Shown here in pieces: positions 52,726 to 61,337 of a stretch of 64,000 nt of DNA; positions within the stretch are counted from its first letter, which is position 1, and each line of letters begins with the position of its first letter. The notes under the pieces are model-generated. The model had not been told where the DNA came from, ran no database searches, and saw only the letters and a list, made by a program, of their open reading frames with translations. The DNA is from Dactylosporangium fulvum (GTDB lineage Bacteria > Actinomycetota > Actinomycetes > Mycobacteriales > Micromonosporaceae). A program made the translations under genes and the position numbers. The stretch spans positions 1,698,501 to 1,762,500 of the forward strand of contig NZ_CP073720.1 in NCBI RefSeq assembly GCF_025137375.1, in the 5' to 3' direction.

Positions 52726-54410
52726 CCGTGGCGCACGTCGAGCTCGATCCGCCGCCACCATTGGGACCAGACACCCTGCGGATCACCCCTCTGGGCGGTC
52801 TCGGCGCGATCGGCCGCAACATGACGCTGCTCGAGCACGCCGGCAAGCTGCTCATCATCGACTGCGGGGTGCTCTTCCCCGACGTTGAGCAGCCGGGTGT
52901 CGACCTGATCCTGCCGGATTTCTCGTCGATCCTCGACCGGCTCGAGCAGGTTCAGGCGATCGTGTTGACGCACGGCCACGAGGACCACATCGGCGCGGTT
53001 CCCTACCTGCTTGCCCACAAACCGGACATCCCTCTCGTCGGGTCGAAGTTCACGCTGGCCCTGGTCGAGGCAAAGCTGGCCGAGCGGCGCATCGAGCCCT
53101 ATTCGCTGACCGTCCGCGAGGGCCAGGTGGAGCAGCTCGGGCCGTTCAAGTGCGAGTTCTTCGCGGTCAACCACTCGATCCCGGACGCGCTCGCGGTCGC
53201 CGTCACCACGTCGGCCGGGCGGCTGCTGCACACCGGTGACTTCAAGATGGACCAGTTGCCGCTCGACGGGCGGATCACTGACCTGGCCGGATTCGCCCGG
53301 CTCGGCGCCGAGGGTGTCGACCTGCTGCTGTCCGACTCCACCAACGCGGAGATCCCCGGCTTCGTGACTCCGGAGCGGGAGATCGGGCCGGTCCTGGAGA
53401 GCATCTTCGGCCGGGCGAAAGGGCGCATCATCGTCGCGTCGTTCGCCTCCCACGTGCACCGGGTGCAGCAGGTGTTCGACGCCGCCCACGCCCACGGGCG
53501 CAAGGTGGCGCTGATCGGCCGCTCGATGGTGCGCAACATGGGCATCGCCCGCGACCTCGGGCTGCTGCGTGTGCCGGCCGGACTGGTGGTGGCGATCGAC
53601 GAGGCGATGAGCCTGCCGTCGGACCGGATCGTGCTGATGTCGACGGGTTCGCAGGGCGAGCCGATGAGCGCCCTGGGCCGCATGGCCAACGGCGACCACC
53701 GGCACGTCGTCATCAGCGAGGGCGACACCGTCGTGCTGGCCTCCTCGCTCGTGCCCGGCAACGAGACCGCCGTCTACCGGGTGATCAACCAGCTGTCCCG
53801 GGCGGGCGCCACCGTCGTGCACAAGGACGTCGCCAAGGTCCACGTGTCCGGCCACTCGCCGGCGGGGGAGCTGCTCTACCTGCTCAACGTCGTCAAGCCG
53901 CGAAACTTCATGCCGATCCACGGCGAGTGGCGCCACCTGCGCGCCCATGCCCAGCTGGCCCGCGAGTCCGGTGTGCCCGACGACCAGGTGGTGCTGTGCG
54001 AGGACGGCGACGTCGTCGACCTCGTCGACGGGCGGGCCACGCTCGTGGGGCACATCCGCTCGCGGTATGTCTACGTCGACGGCCTCGCCGTCGGTGACGT
54101 CGGCGAGTCGCTGCTCACCGAGCGGCGCATCCTCGGCGACGGCGGGTTCATCGCCGCGACGGTGGTCATCGACTCGGTCACCGGCAAGGTCGTGGCTGGC
54201 CCGACGGTGTCGGCGAAGGGCTTCTCCGACGACCCCGCGGTGTTCAACGCGGTGCTGCCGCTGGTCACCGAGGCGCTCAACAAGGCGGCGACAGAGGGCA
54301 TCACCGACCCGCATCAACTGCAGCAGATCGTCCGGCGCACGGTCGGCCGCTGGGTCAACGAGGCGTACCGGCGGCGGCCGATGATCGTGCCGACGGTGGT
54401 CGAGGTCTAA
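52722..54410 (+). CDS. rnj: Ribonuclease J
   Basis: A metallo-beta-lactamase/beta-CASP ribonuclease with 5'-3' exo- and endonuclease activity, 562 residues. The zinc motif is VLTHGHEDHIGAVPYLLAHK. Other metal-site regions are FAVNHSIPDALAVAV, LLLSDSTNAEIPGF and NFMPIHGEWRHLRAHAQLAR. The C-terminal domain ends in VNEAYRRRPMIVPTVVEV. The ATG overlaps the dapA stop. The dapA-rnj pairing is conserved in actinobacteria. Confidence 0.97.
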   Translation: MTVAHVELDPPPPLGPDTLRITPLGGLGAIGRNMTLLEHAGKLLIIDCGVLFPDVEQPGVDLILPDFSSILDRLEQVQAIVLTHGHEDHIGAVPYLLAHKPDIPLVGSKFTLALVEAKLAERRIEPYSLTVREGQVEQLGPFKCEFFAVNHSIPDALAVAVTTSAGRLLHTGDFKMDQLPLDGRITDLAGFARLGAEGVDLLLSDSTNAEIPGFVTPEREIGPVLESIFGRAKGRIIVASFASHVHRVQQVFDAAHAHGRKVALIGRSMVRNMGIARDLGLLRVPAGLVVAIDEAMSLPSDRIVLMSTGSQGEPMSALGRMANGDHRHVVISEGDTVVLASSLVPGNETAVYRVINQLSRAGATVVHKDVAKVHVSGHSPAGELLYLLNVVKPRNFMPIHGEWRHLRAHAQLARESGVPDDQVVLCEDGDVVDLVDGRATLVGHIRSRYVYVDGLAVGDVGESLLTERRILGDGGFIAATVVIDSVTGKVVAGPTVSAKGFSDDPAVFNAVLPLVTEALNKAATEGITDPHQLQQIVRRTVGRWVNEAYRRRPMIVPTVVEV

Positions 54411-54420
54411 GGCCGCAGCC

Positions 54421-54822
54421 GTGTACGGGGTGCTCGCGACCACGGTGCTTGTGGTGCATTTCGCATTCCTCGCCTACGTGGTGCTGGGCGGCTTCCTTGC
54501 CTGGCGGTGGCCGAAGGCCTTCTGGCCCCACCTGGCAGCCGCCGCCTGGGGTCTCACGGTCGTGACGTTCTCGCTGCGGTGCCCGCTCACCTCCATCGAG
54601 CACTGGGCGCGGCGCCGGGCGGGGCAGGCCGGCGTCGAGCGCGGGTTCATCGACCAGTACATCGAGGGTGTCCTCTATCCGGCGCGTTACACCCACTATC
54701 TGCAGGTCCTGGTGGGTGTACTGGTGGTCGGCTCCTACGTCGGGCTCTATGTGAAGTACAGAAACCGGCGGGACACGACCCGTCGAAGCAAAAAAATGTC
54801 GGAGCCCCCCGCTACGGTGTGA
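54421..54822 (+). CDS. DUF2784 membrane protein
   Basis: A 133-residue protein with three or four helices (LATTVLVVHFAFLAYVVLGG, WPHLAAAAWGLTVVTFSLRC, and YLQVLVGVLVVGSYVGLYVK). It contains CPLTSIEHWARRRAGQAG, typical of DUF2784. The C-terminus is basic. The GTG at 54421 follows the rnj stop by ten bases. No function is known. Confidence 0.88.
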   Translation: MYGVLATTVLVVHFAFLAYVVLGGFLAWRWPKAFWPHLAAAAWGLTVVTFSLRCPLTSIEHWARRRAGQAGVERGFIDQYIEGVLYPARYTHYLQVLVGVLVVGSYVGLYVKYRNRRDTTRRSKKMSEPPATV

Positions 54823-54824
54823 CC

Positions 54825-57422
54825 ATGGCGGGCCGCACCTCCCAGGCCGGCCGCGGCGGCGGCACGTCCAACGCGCGCGGCGGTTCGAACACGCGTTCGA
54901 GCAGCCCTGCGAAGCGGGCGGCGCCCCGGGCGCGCACGACCACTCCTCCGGCGGCCCGCGGTCGCACGACGACGCCCCGGAGCACACCTGCCGCTCGGCG
55001 GCGGCGCGGCAGCGCCGTGGTCGCCACACCGCTCGGCCTGTTCGGCAGGGGCATGATCGCCGTCTGGATGGGGCTCGCCCACGGGGTCGGCTGGGCCGCC
55101 CGGGCCGTCGGTCGGCAGGCCGCCAACGCCCGCGGGCTCGATCCGGAGCACCGCCGTGACGGCGCGGGCCTGGCGCTGATCGGCTTCGCCGTCCTGCTGA
55201 CCGCGGCGCTGTGGTTTCAGGCCGCCGGTCCGGTCGGCCGCTGGCTCGCCGACGTCTGCCACACGTTCATCGGGGCCGCCTCCGCGGTGCTGCCGGTTCT
55301 GCTGCTCGTCGGCGGGATCCGGGTCATGCGTTCCGCCCAGGAGGACGACCACCGCGGTCGCGGGCTCGTCGGCTGGACCGCGCTGTCCATCGGCGCCACC
55401 GGCCTCATGCACCTGGCCGCCGACAGCCCCACCCGGCCGGCGCAGATGGACCAGGCAGGCGGCCTGCTCGGCCGGGCCGGCGGCGGGCTGCTGGAGATGG
55501 CGGTGACCGCGTGGGTCGCGGTGCCCCTGCTGTTGCTGCTGTCCGGCTTCGGCCTGCTCGTCGTCACCTCCACCCCGATCTCCCGCATCCCGCACCGCTG
55601 GCGCCAGCTGCGCGACCTCGCGCTCGGCCGGGTCGAGGACCCGACGCTGGCGGACGACGACGAGTTCGACGAGCTCTACGACGAGCCGGAGCCCAAGCCG
55701 GCCCGGCGCAACCCGTCGCGGCGCCGCCAGGCCTCGATGCCGCACCCGATCGACGACCCGGCCGGGCCCGACGGTCCGGGCGGGGGCGGTCTCTTCGACG
55801 CCGCGGCGCCCGACCTGGCCCCCGAGCTCGTGCACGACACGGTCGTGCTCGACCGGGTGCCGCCCGCGACGAAGAAGAAGAAAACCAAGGAGCCGCCGGA
55901 GCACTCGCCCCTGCCCACACGGGCCGAGCAGCTCGCGCTCACCGACGCCGACTACAAGCTTCCCCCGCCGACCCTGCTCGGCACCGGGGACGCCCCGCGC
56001 GGCCGCACCCGCGCCAACGACGAGGTCACGGCCGCCCTGCAAGGGGTCTTCGAGCAGTTCGGCGTCGACGCCCTCGTCACGGGCTTCACGCGGGGCCCGA
56101 CGGTGACCCGCTACGAGGTCGAGATCGGCCACGGGGTCAAGGTGGAGCGGATCACCGCGCTGTCGCGCAACATCGCCTATGCGGTGAAGTCGCCCGACGT
56201 GCGCATCCAGAGCCCGATCCCGGGCAAGAGCGCGGTCGGCGTCGAGATCCCCAACTCCGACCGGGAGAACGTGGCGCTCGGTGACGTGCTGCGCTCGCGG
56301 CCCGCGACCAGCGACCACCACCCGCTCCTGGTGGCGCTGGGCAAGGACATCGAGGGCGGCTACGTGGTGGCCAACCTCGCGAAGATGCCGCACATCCTCA
56401 TCGCGGGCGCCACCGGCGCGGGCAAGTCGAGCTGCCTCAACAGCCTGCTCGTCTCGCTGCTCACCCGGGCCACGCCCGACGAGGTGCGGCTGCTGCTCGT
56501 CGACCCCAAGCGGGTCGAGCTGACCAGCTACGAAGGCATCCCGCACCTGGTCACGCCGATCGTCACCAACCCGAAGAAGGCGGCCGACGCCCTCGATTGG
56601 GTGGTGCGCGAGATGGACATGCGCTACGACGACCTGGCCGCGGCCGGGGTGCGGCACATCGACGACTACAACCGCAAGGTCCGCGCCGGCCAGATCACCG
56701 CGCCGCCGGGCAGCGAGCGGGTCATCCGCCCGTATCCCTACCTGCTGGTGGTCGTCGACGAGCTGGCCGACCTGATGATGGTGGCGCCGCGCGACGTCGA
56801 GGACTCGGTCGTGCGGATCACGCAGCTGGCCCGGGCCGCCGGCATCCACCTGGTGCTGGCCACCCAGCGGCCGAGCGTCGACGTCGTCACCGGCCTGATC
56901 AAGGCCAACGTGCCGTCCCGCCTCGCGTTCGCCACGTCCAGCCTCGCCGACTCGCGGGTCATCCTCGACCAGCCCGGTGCCGAGAAGCTCATCGGCCGCG
57001 GTGACGCGCTGTTCCTGCCGATGGGCGCGTCGAAGCCGGTCCGCATCCAGGGCGCCTGGGTCAGTGAGGCCGAGATCAACGACATCGTCAAGTTCTGCAA
57101 GGACCAGCGCGAGCCGGAGTTCCGGCCCGACGTGCTGGTCAAGGCCGAAGACGGCAAGAAGAAGATCGACGAGGAGATCGGCGACGATCTCGAGCTGCTG
57201 GTGCAGGCGATCGAGCTGGTCGTCACCAGCCAGTTCGGCTCGACGAGCATGCTCCAGCGCAAGCTGCGGGTCGGGTTCGCCAAGGCCGGCCGGCTCATGG
57301 ACCTCATGGAGACCCGGGGGATCGTCGGCCCCTCTGAGGGCTCGAAGGCTCGCGACGTGCTGATCAAGCCCGACGAGTTGCCGGAGGTGCTGGCCGAGCT
57401 TCAGTCCGGTGACGACGACTGA
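54825..57422 (+). CDS. ftsK: DNA translocase FtsK/SpoIIIE
   Basis: A hexameric ATP-driven DNA pump that moves chromosomes through the septum. A basic, low-complexity N-terminus (about residues 1-70) is followed by four helices (ALIGFAVLLTAALWFQAAG onwards), then a Pro-rich acidic linker. The motor domain has Walker A IAGATGAGKSSCLNSLLVS and Walker B LLVVVDELADLMMV. A C-terminal gamma domain (ELVVTSQFGSTSMLQRKLRV) would read KOPS-like sites. The length is 865 residues. The ATG at 54825 starts MAGRTSQAGRG; upstream in-frame sequence is a shadow of the DUF2784 gene. Confidence 0.97.
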   Translation: MAGRTSQAGRGGGTSNARGGSNTRSSSPAKRAAPRARTTTPPAARGRTTTPRSTPAARRRRGSAVVATPLGLFGRGMIAVWMGLAHGVGWAARAVGRQAANARGLDPEHRRDGAGLALIGFAVLLTAALWFQAAGPVGRWLADVCHTFIGAASAVLPVLLLVGGIRVMRSAQEDDHRGRGLVGWTALSIGATGLMHLAADSPTRPAQMDQAGGLLGRAGGGLLEMAVTAWVAVPLLLLLSGFGLLVVTSTPISRIPHRWRQLRDLALGRVEDPTLADDDEFDELYDEPEPKPARRNPSRRRQASMPHPIDDPAGPDGPGGGGLFDAAAPDLAPELVHDTVVLDRVPPATKKKKTKEPPEHSPLPTRAEQLALTDADYKLPPPTLLGTGDAPRGRTRANDEVTAALQGVFEQFGVDALVTGFTRGPTVTRYEVEIGHGVKVERITALSRNIAYAVKSPDVRIQSPIPGKSAVGVEIPNSDRENVALGDVLRSRPATSDHHPLLVALGKDIEGGYVVANLAKMPHILIAGATGAGKSSCLNSLLVSLLTRATPDEVRLLLVDPKRVELTSYEGIPHLVTPIVTNPKKAADALDWVVREMDMRYDDLAAAGVRHIDDYNRKVRAGQITAPPGSERVIRPYPYLLVVVDELADLMMVAPRDVEDSVVRITQLARAAGIHLVLATQRPSVDVVTGLIKANVPSRLAFATSSLADSRVILDQPGAEKLIGRGDALFLPMGASKPVRIQGAWVSEAEINDIVKFCKDQREPEFRPDVLVKAEDGKKKIDEEIGDDLELLVQAIELVVTSQFGSTSMLQRKLRVGFAKAGRLMDLMETRGIVGPSEGSKARDVLIKPDELPEVLAELQSGDDD

Positions 57423-57429
57423 CGGGCGG

Positions 57430-57660
57430 TGCTCGCCGCCTTGCTCGCCTTCGGGCTGACCGGTGTCGACCTACTGGCCGTCGTGCTGTGCTCGGCGCTG
57501 CCGCCGGCGACGCTGCACGCCGCGGCGCGCCGGCAGGGGGCGGCTGTCCGGGGCGCGGAGGACGAGCCGTATGCCGACGGGGACGTGTGGCGGCTGCGGA
57601 ACTGCCCCTTCGACGGGGTCGCCCGGACCCATCCGGCGCTCGTGTGCGGCGCGAACCGGG
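57430..57660 (+). pseudogene. Remnant of an HTH-type regulator (C-terminal part)
   Basis: This stretch, reading from 57429, encodes about 77 residues. It includes HAAARRQGAAVRGAEDEPYA and WRLRNCPFDGVARTHPALVC with GAN. That matches the C-terminal ligand domain of ArsR/MarR-like regulators common in actinomycetes (the RNCPF..LA..H..LVCG pattern). The N-terminal DNA-binding part is missing, and the frame then runs into a different gene remnant and becomes nonsense. It is a decayed fragment. It starts eight bases after ftsK. Confidence 0.65.
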
Positions 57661-57939
57661 GCCGACGCGACGTCGCTGGACGGCATCCTGGTCAACCTGT
57701 CGGTGTGGGAGTGCCTGGAGGCATTGCGCGAGTTCACCTTCCGTAGCGTGCACCTCGACGTGCTGCGACGTCGGCGGGAGTGGTTCGAGCCGTTCGGTGA
57801 CGTCTACGCGGCCAACTGGTGGATCCCGGCCGGGCACGTCCCGACGCTGGCCGAGGCGGGGGAGCGGCTCGACCTGCTGCGACGCGAGGGACCTTCGCCC
57901 GCGGCCTTCACCTTCCGCGACCCGTTCCCCGCCGCCTGA
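57661..57939 (+). pseudogene. Remnant of a DUF3291 (monooxygenase-like) gene, C-terminal part
   Basis: In a different frame from the preceding remnant, [60 protein letters not shown] and [20 protein letters not shown] match the C-terminal two thirds of DUF3291 proteins, which have a dimeric alpha/beta-barrel fold. The N-terminal third and start codon are absent. The abrupt switch near 57656-57664 indicates that a deletion joined two former genes. Confidence 0.75.
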
Positions 57940-57989
57940 GGCAGGATCCGCCCGGCAAATTGTCAGTCCCGGTCGGTACCCTCGACAGC

Positions 57990-59417
57990 ATGTCCACCAA
58001 CGCTGACCGCCGCGTAGCCCTGCTCACTCTCGGCTGTGCCCGCAACGAGGTGGACTCCGAGGAGCTCGCCGCCCGCCTCGCCGACGGCGGCTGGTCCGTC
58101 ACCACCGACGGCAACGACGCCGACGTCGTGCTGGTCAACACCTGCGGTTTTGTCGCCAAGGCCAAGCAGGACTCGATCGACACCCTGCTGGCCGCGGCCG
58201 ACACCGGCGCCAAGGTGGTGGCAACCGGCTGCCTCGCCGAGCGATACGGGCAGGAGCTGGCGGGCGAGCTGCCCGAGGCGCACGCCGTGCTGGGCTTCGA
58301 CCACTACCCGGACATGGCCGCCCGCCTCGACGCGATCCTCGCCGGCGAGACGATTCCGTCACACGCGCCGCGCGACCGGCGCACCCTGCTGCCGATCACG
58401 CCGGTCGAGCGGCGCACGGCCCAGGTCGTGACGCCCGGGCACCTGCCGGCGCACCTGCGCGGTGTGCTGCGGCAGCGGCTCGACTCCGGCCCCGTCGCAC
58501 CCCTGAAGCTGGCCAGCGGCTGCGACCGGCGCTGCTCGTTCTGCGCGATCCCGGCGTTCCGTGGCGCGTTCGTGTCCCGCACGCCGGACGAGGTGCTCGC
58601 CGAGGCCGAGTGGCTGGCCGCCAACGGCGTGCGCGAGCTGGTGCTCGTGAGTGAGAACTCGACGTCATACGGCAAGGACCTCGGCGACCCCCGCTTGCTG
58701 GAGAAACTGCTGCCGCAGCTCGCGGCGGTGCGGGACATCGTGCGGGTCCGCGTCTCCTACCTCCAGCCCGCCGAGACCCGCCCCGGCCTGGTCGAGGCCA
58801 TCGCCACCACGCCCGGCGTCGCGCCCTACTTCGACCTGTCGTTCCAGCACTCCAGCGAGCCCGTGCTGCGTCGCATGCGCCGGTTCGGCTCGACCGAGCG
58901 GTTCCTCGATCTCCTCGACAGCGTCCGGCGGTTCGACCCCGACGCGGGCGCCCGCAGCAACGTCATCGTCGGCTTCCCCGGCGAGACCCGCGAGGACATC
59001 GACGAGTTGGCCCGGTTCCTGACCGAGGCGCGGCTCGACGCGGTCGGCGTCTTCGACTACAGCGACGAGGACGGCACCGAGGCCGCCACCCTGCCGGACA
59101 AGGTCCCCGCCGACACGATCAAGAAGCGGTATGACTGGATGAGCGCCCTGGCGGAGGAGCTGTGCGCCCAGCGCGCCGGCGACCGGGTCGGCTCGATCGT
59201 CGAGGTGCTGGTGGACTACATCGACGAGGAGGTCGTCGAGGGGCGCGGCGCCCACCAGGCGCCCGAGGTCGACGGCTCCACGACGCTCGTCGCCGGCGCC
59301 GGGCTCGACCCGGCGACCCTGCATCCGGGCGACTTCGTGCGGGCCAAGGTCACCGAGAGTGTCGGCGTCGACCTGGTCGCGATGCCGATCGAGATGATCA
59401 GTCCGGCGACACCATGA
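57990..59417 (+). CDS. rimO: Ribosomal protein S12 methylthiotransferase
   Basis: A radical-SAM enzyme that adds a methylthio group to the conserved Asp of ribosomal protein S12. The N-terminal MTTase domain has three cysteines ([33 protein letters not shown]). The radical SAM motif is [17 protein letters not shown], and a TRAM domain lies at the C-terminus. The length is 475 residues. The ATG at 57990 follows TACCCT (57977-57982) by seven bases (leaderless). It overlaps pgsA by four bases. Confidence 0.97.
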   Translation: MSTNADRRVALLTLGCARNEVDSEELAARLADGGWSVTTDGNDADVVLVNTCGFVAKAKQDSIDTLLAAADTGAKVVATGCLAERYGQELAGELPEAHAVLGFDHYPDMAARLDAILAGETIPSHAPRDRRTLLPITPVERRTAQVVTPGHLPAHLRGVLRQRLDSGPVAPLKLASGCDRRCSFCAIPAFRGAFVSRTPDEVLAEAEWLAANGVRELVLVSENSTSYGKDLGDPRLLEKLLPQLAAVRDIVRVRVSYLQPAETRPGLVEAIATTPGVAPYFDLSFQHSSEPVLRRMRRFGSTERFLDLLDSVRRFDPDAGARSNVIVGFPGETREDIDELARFLTEARLDAVGVFDYSDEDGTEAATLPDKVPADTIKKRYDWMSALAEELCAQRAGDRVGSIVEVLVDYIDEEVVEGRGAHQAPEVDGSTTLVAGAGLDPATLHPGDFVRAKVTESVGVDLVAMPIEMISPATP

Positions 59418-60031
59418 CGGCGATCAAGCCCGTCCCGCTGCTCAACGCGGCGAACATCCTCACGGTCGTGCGGATGGTGCTCGTCCCCGTGTTCGTGTTC
59501 TTCGTCGTGGCGAGCGGCATGACCCGCGACGGATGGCAGCTCGCGGCGGGCATCACGTTTGTCGTGGCCTCCGCGACGGACTACGTCGACGGCTGGATCG
59601 CCCGCGCGCACAACCTGGTCACGTCGTTCGGCAAGGTGGCCGACCCGATCGCCGACAAGGCCCTCACCGGCGCGGCGCTCGTCCTGCTGTCGGTCTACGA
59701 CAAGCTGCCCTGGTGGGTGACGCTGGTCATCCTGGTCCGCGAGTGGGGCGTCACCGCGTTGCGCTTCTGGGTCATCCGGCACGGGGTCATCCCGGCCAGC
59801 CGGGGCGGCAAGGTGAAGACCGCGCTGCAGATCCTGGCGATCGGGTGGTATCTCACGCCGCTCCCCGACGGCCTGGCGGCCGTCGGTCCGTGGCTCATGT
59901 TCGCCGCCGTGATCGTGACAGTGGTCACAGGCATCGACTACGTGCTCCGTGCCATCCGCATCCGGCGGACGGCGCTCCCCTTTCCCGGACCGGCGCCCGC
60001 GGTGGCGCCCGCGGCGGACGAGGCCGCATGA
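59414..60031 (+). CDS. pgsA: CDP-diacylglycerol--glycerol-3-phosphate 3-phosphatidyltransferase family protein
   Basis: A 205-residue CDP-alcohol phosphatidyltransferase with about six helices. The signature is intact in [18 protein letters not shown] followed by KVADPIADK (DxxDGxxAR...GxxxDxxxD). It would make phosphatidylglycerol phosphate at the inner membrane. Actinobacteria carry several PgsA-like enzymes; this one is in the rimO-pgsA-cinA-clgR run. The ATG overlaps the rimO stop, and its own stop overlaps cinA. Confidence 0.93.
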   Translation: MTAIKPVPLLNAANILTVVRMVLVPVFVFFVVASGMTRDGWQLAAGITFVVASATDYVDGWIARAHNLVTSFGKVADPIADKALTGAALVLLSVYDKLPWWVTLVILVREWGVTALRFWVIRHGVIPASRGGKVKTALQILAIGWYLTPLPDGLAAVGPWLMFAAVIVTVVTGIDYVLRAIRIRRTALPFPGPAPAVAPAADEAA

Positions 60032-60555
60032 ACGGCGCGACGATCAGCCCGGCAAGCGGTCCTCCGGCGATCCTCGATGAACTGGTGGCCCGCGGTGAGA
60101 CGCTGGCGGTGGCCGAGTCGCTGACCGGCGGGTTGCTCGCCGCCGCGTTCGTCGAGGTGCCGGGCGCCAGCCGGGCGTTCCGCGGCGGCATCGTGGCGTA
60201 TGCGACGGACCTCAAGGCCACGCTCCTGGGCGTGCCGACGCCGCTGCTCGACGCGCACGGCCCCGTCGACGCCTCGGTGGCCGCCGCGCTGGCCGCCGGT
60301 GCCCGTGAGCGGTGCGGCGCCGACTGGGCCCTGGCCACGACCGGGGTCGCCGGACCGGACCCGCAGGCGGGCCAGCCGGTCGGCCGGGTCTATGTCGCGG
60401 TGGTCGGCCCGCCCCTCGCACACGGCGACCCCGAGCGGGTGGAGGTCCGCGAGTTCACTCTGGCGGGCGACCGCCCGGCGATCCGCCGGGGCACCGTTGA
60501 CGCCGCCGTGGCGCTGCTCGCCGAGGCCCTCGCGATCACCCTCACCCCTAGATAA
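60028..60555 (+). CDS. cinA: CinA C-terminal domain protein (nicotinamide-nucleotide amidohydrolase type)
   Basis: A 175-residue stand-alone CinA_C/PncC domain, which hydrolyses NMN to nicotinic acid mononucleotide in characterised members. Motifs ETLAVAESLTGGLLAAAFVE, FRGGIVAYATDLKATLLGV and ALATTGVAGPDPQAGQPVGR are present. It lacks the N-terminal MoeA-like half of long CinA proteins. The ATG overlaps the pgsA stop (ATGA). Confidence 0.94.
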   Translation: MNGATISPASGPPAILDELVARGETLAVAESLTGGLLAAAFVEVPGASRAFRGGIVAYATDLKATLLGVPTPLLDAHGPVDASVAAALAAGARERCGADWALATTGVAGPDPQAGQPVGRVYVAVVGPPLAHGDPERVEVREFTLAGDRPAIRRGTVDAAVALLAEALAITLTPR

Positions 60556-60648
60556 CCGCGGGGCGGGGTGTCGATCGGCTCCGCACCAGGTACCGTGACG
60601 GGTACCAGTTTTCGCGGGCTTGTCAGTTGCCTCGGAGGGGGTGCCGCC

Positions 60649-61179
60649 GTGCTGCTTCGTCGAGTGATCGGTGACGCGCTACGAGCGCGACGGCAGGCCC
60701 AGCATCGGACTCTGCGTGAGGTGTCGACGGCTGCCAACGTGAGCCTCGGTTACCTGTCGGAGATCGAACGGGGCCAGAAAGAGGCGTCCAGCGAGTTGCT
60801 GGCCGCGATCTGCGAGGCCCTGGGCGCGGCGCTGTCCGAGGTCCTGCGCGACGTGAGCGACACGCTGGCGCTGTCCGAGGACATGCCTCCGGTGCTCGTG
60901 CCGGTCGGCGCTCCCGAGCCCTCCTCCGACGAGAGTCCCGGCTCGGCGGCGACTTCCCCGGCCGAGGGGGCGACCGCCCCTCCTTCGGCAGGGTCGGGCT
61001 CGTCGGCCTCCGCCGGCCCGTCGGCTCCCGAGGCGCGGCTCACGCGCGGCACTCCCAAGGCCAAGCTCGCCACGGACGTGAAGCTGTCGGTCGCCGTCCA
61101 CCACGACGGCCCGCTCCGCACGACCCTGCGCGCCCGTCCCGCGGTGGACCGCGAGCGCGACGTCGTCTACGCCGCCTGA
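60649..61179 (+). CDS. clgR: ClgR-like XRE transcriptional regulator of Clp protease genes
   Basis: A 176-residue regulator with a Cro/CI helix-turn-helix at residues 5-62 ([20 protein letters not shown], then [18 protein letters not shown]). This is the ClgR type that activates clp and other proteolysis genes in actinobacteria. Its location after pgsA-cinA is the usual clgR position. The middle is a Ser/Pro/Ala-rich linker of variable look; the C-terminus ends VVYAA, and the two final alanines could act as a Clp degradation tag. The GTG at 60649 has GGAGGGGG seven bases upstream. Confidence 0.88.
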   Translation: MLLRRVIGDALRARRQAQHRTLREVSTAANVSLGYLSEIERGQKEASSELLAAICEALGAALSEVLRDVSDTLALSEDMPPVLVPVGAPEPSSDESPGSAATSPAEGATAPPSAGSGSSASAGPSAPEARLTRGTPKAKLATDVKLSVAVHHDGPLRTTLRARPAVDRERDVVYAA

Positions 61180-61337
61180 CCCTCTTCCCGGCTTTTCTTC
61201 CTCCCGGCGCTTCACCGTGCCGCTGTGTCGCAGCGCGCTGTGCAGCGGACACTTCCCAGCGTTGTCGACCGCACCTGCCACACTGATGCAACGCCGGACG
61301 GCGGCGTGCAACAGTGGCTTTCGCGGAGGCGACGACT

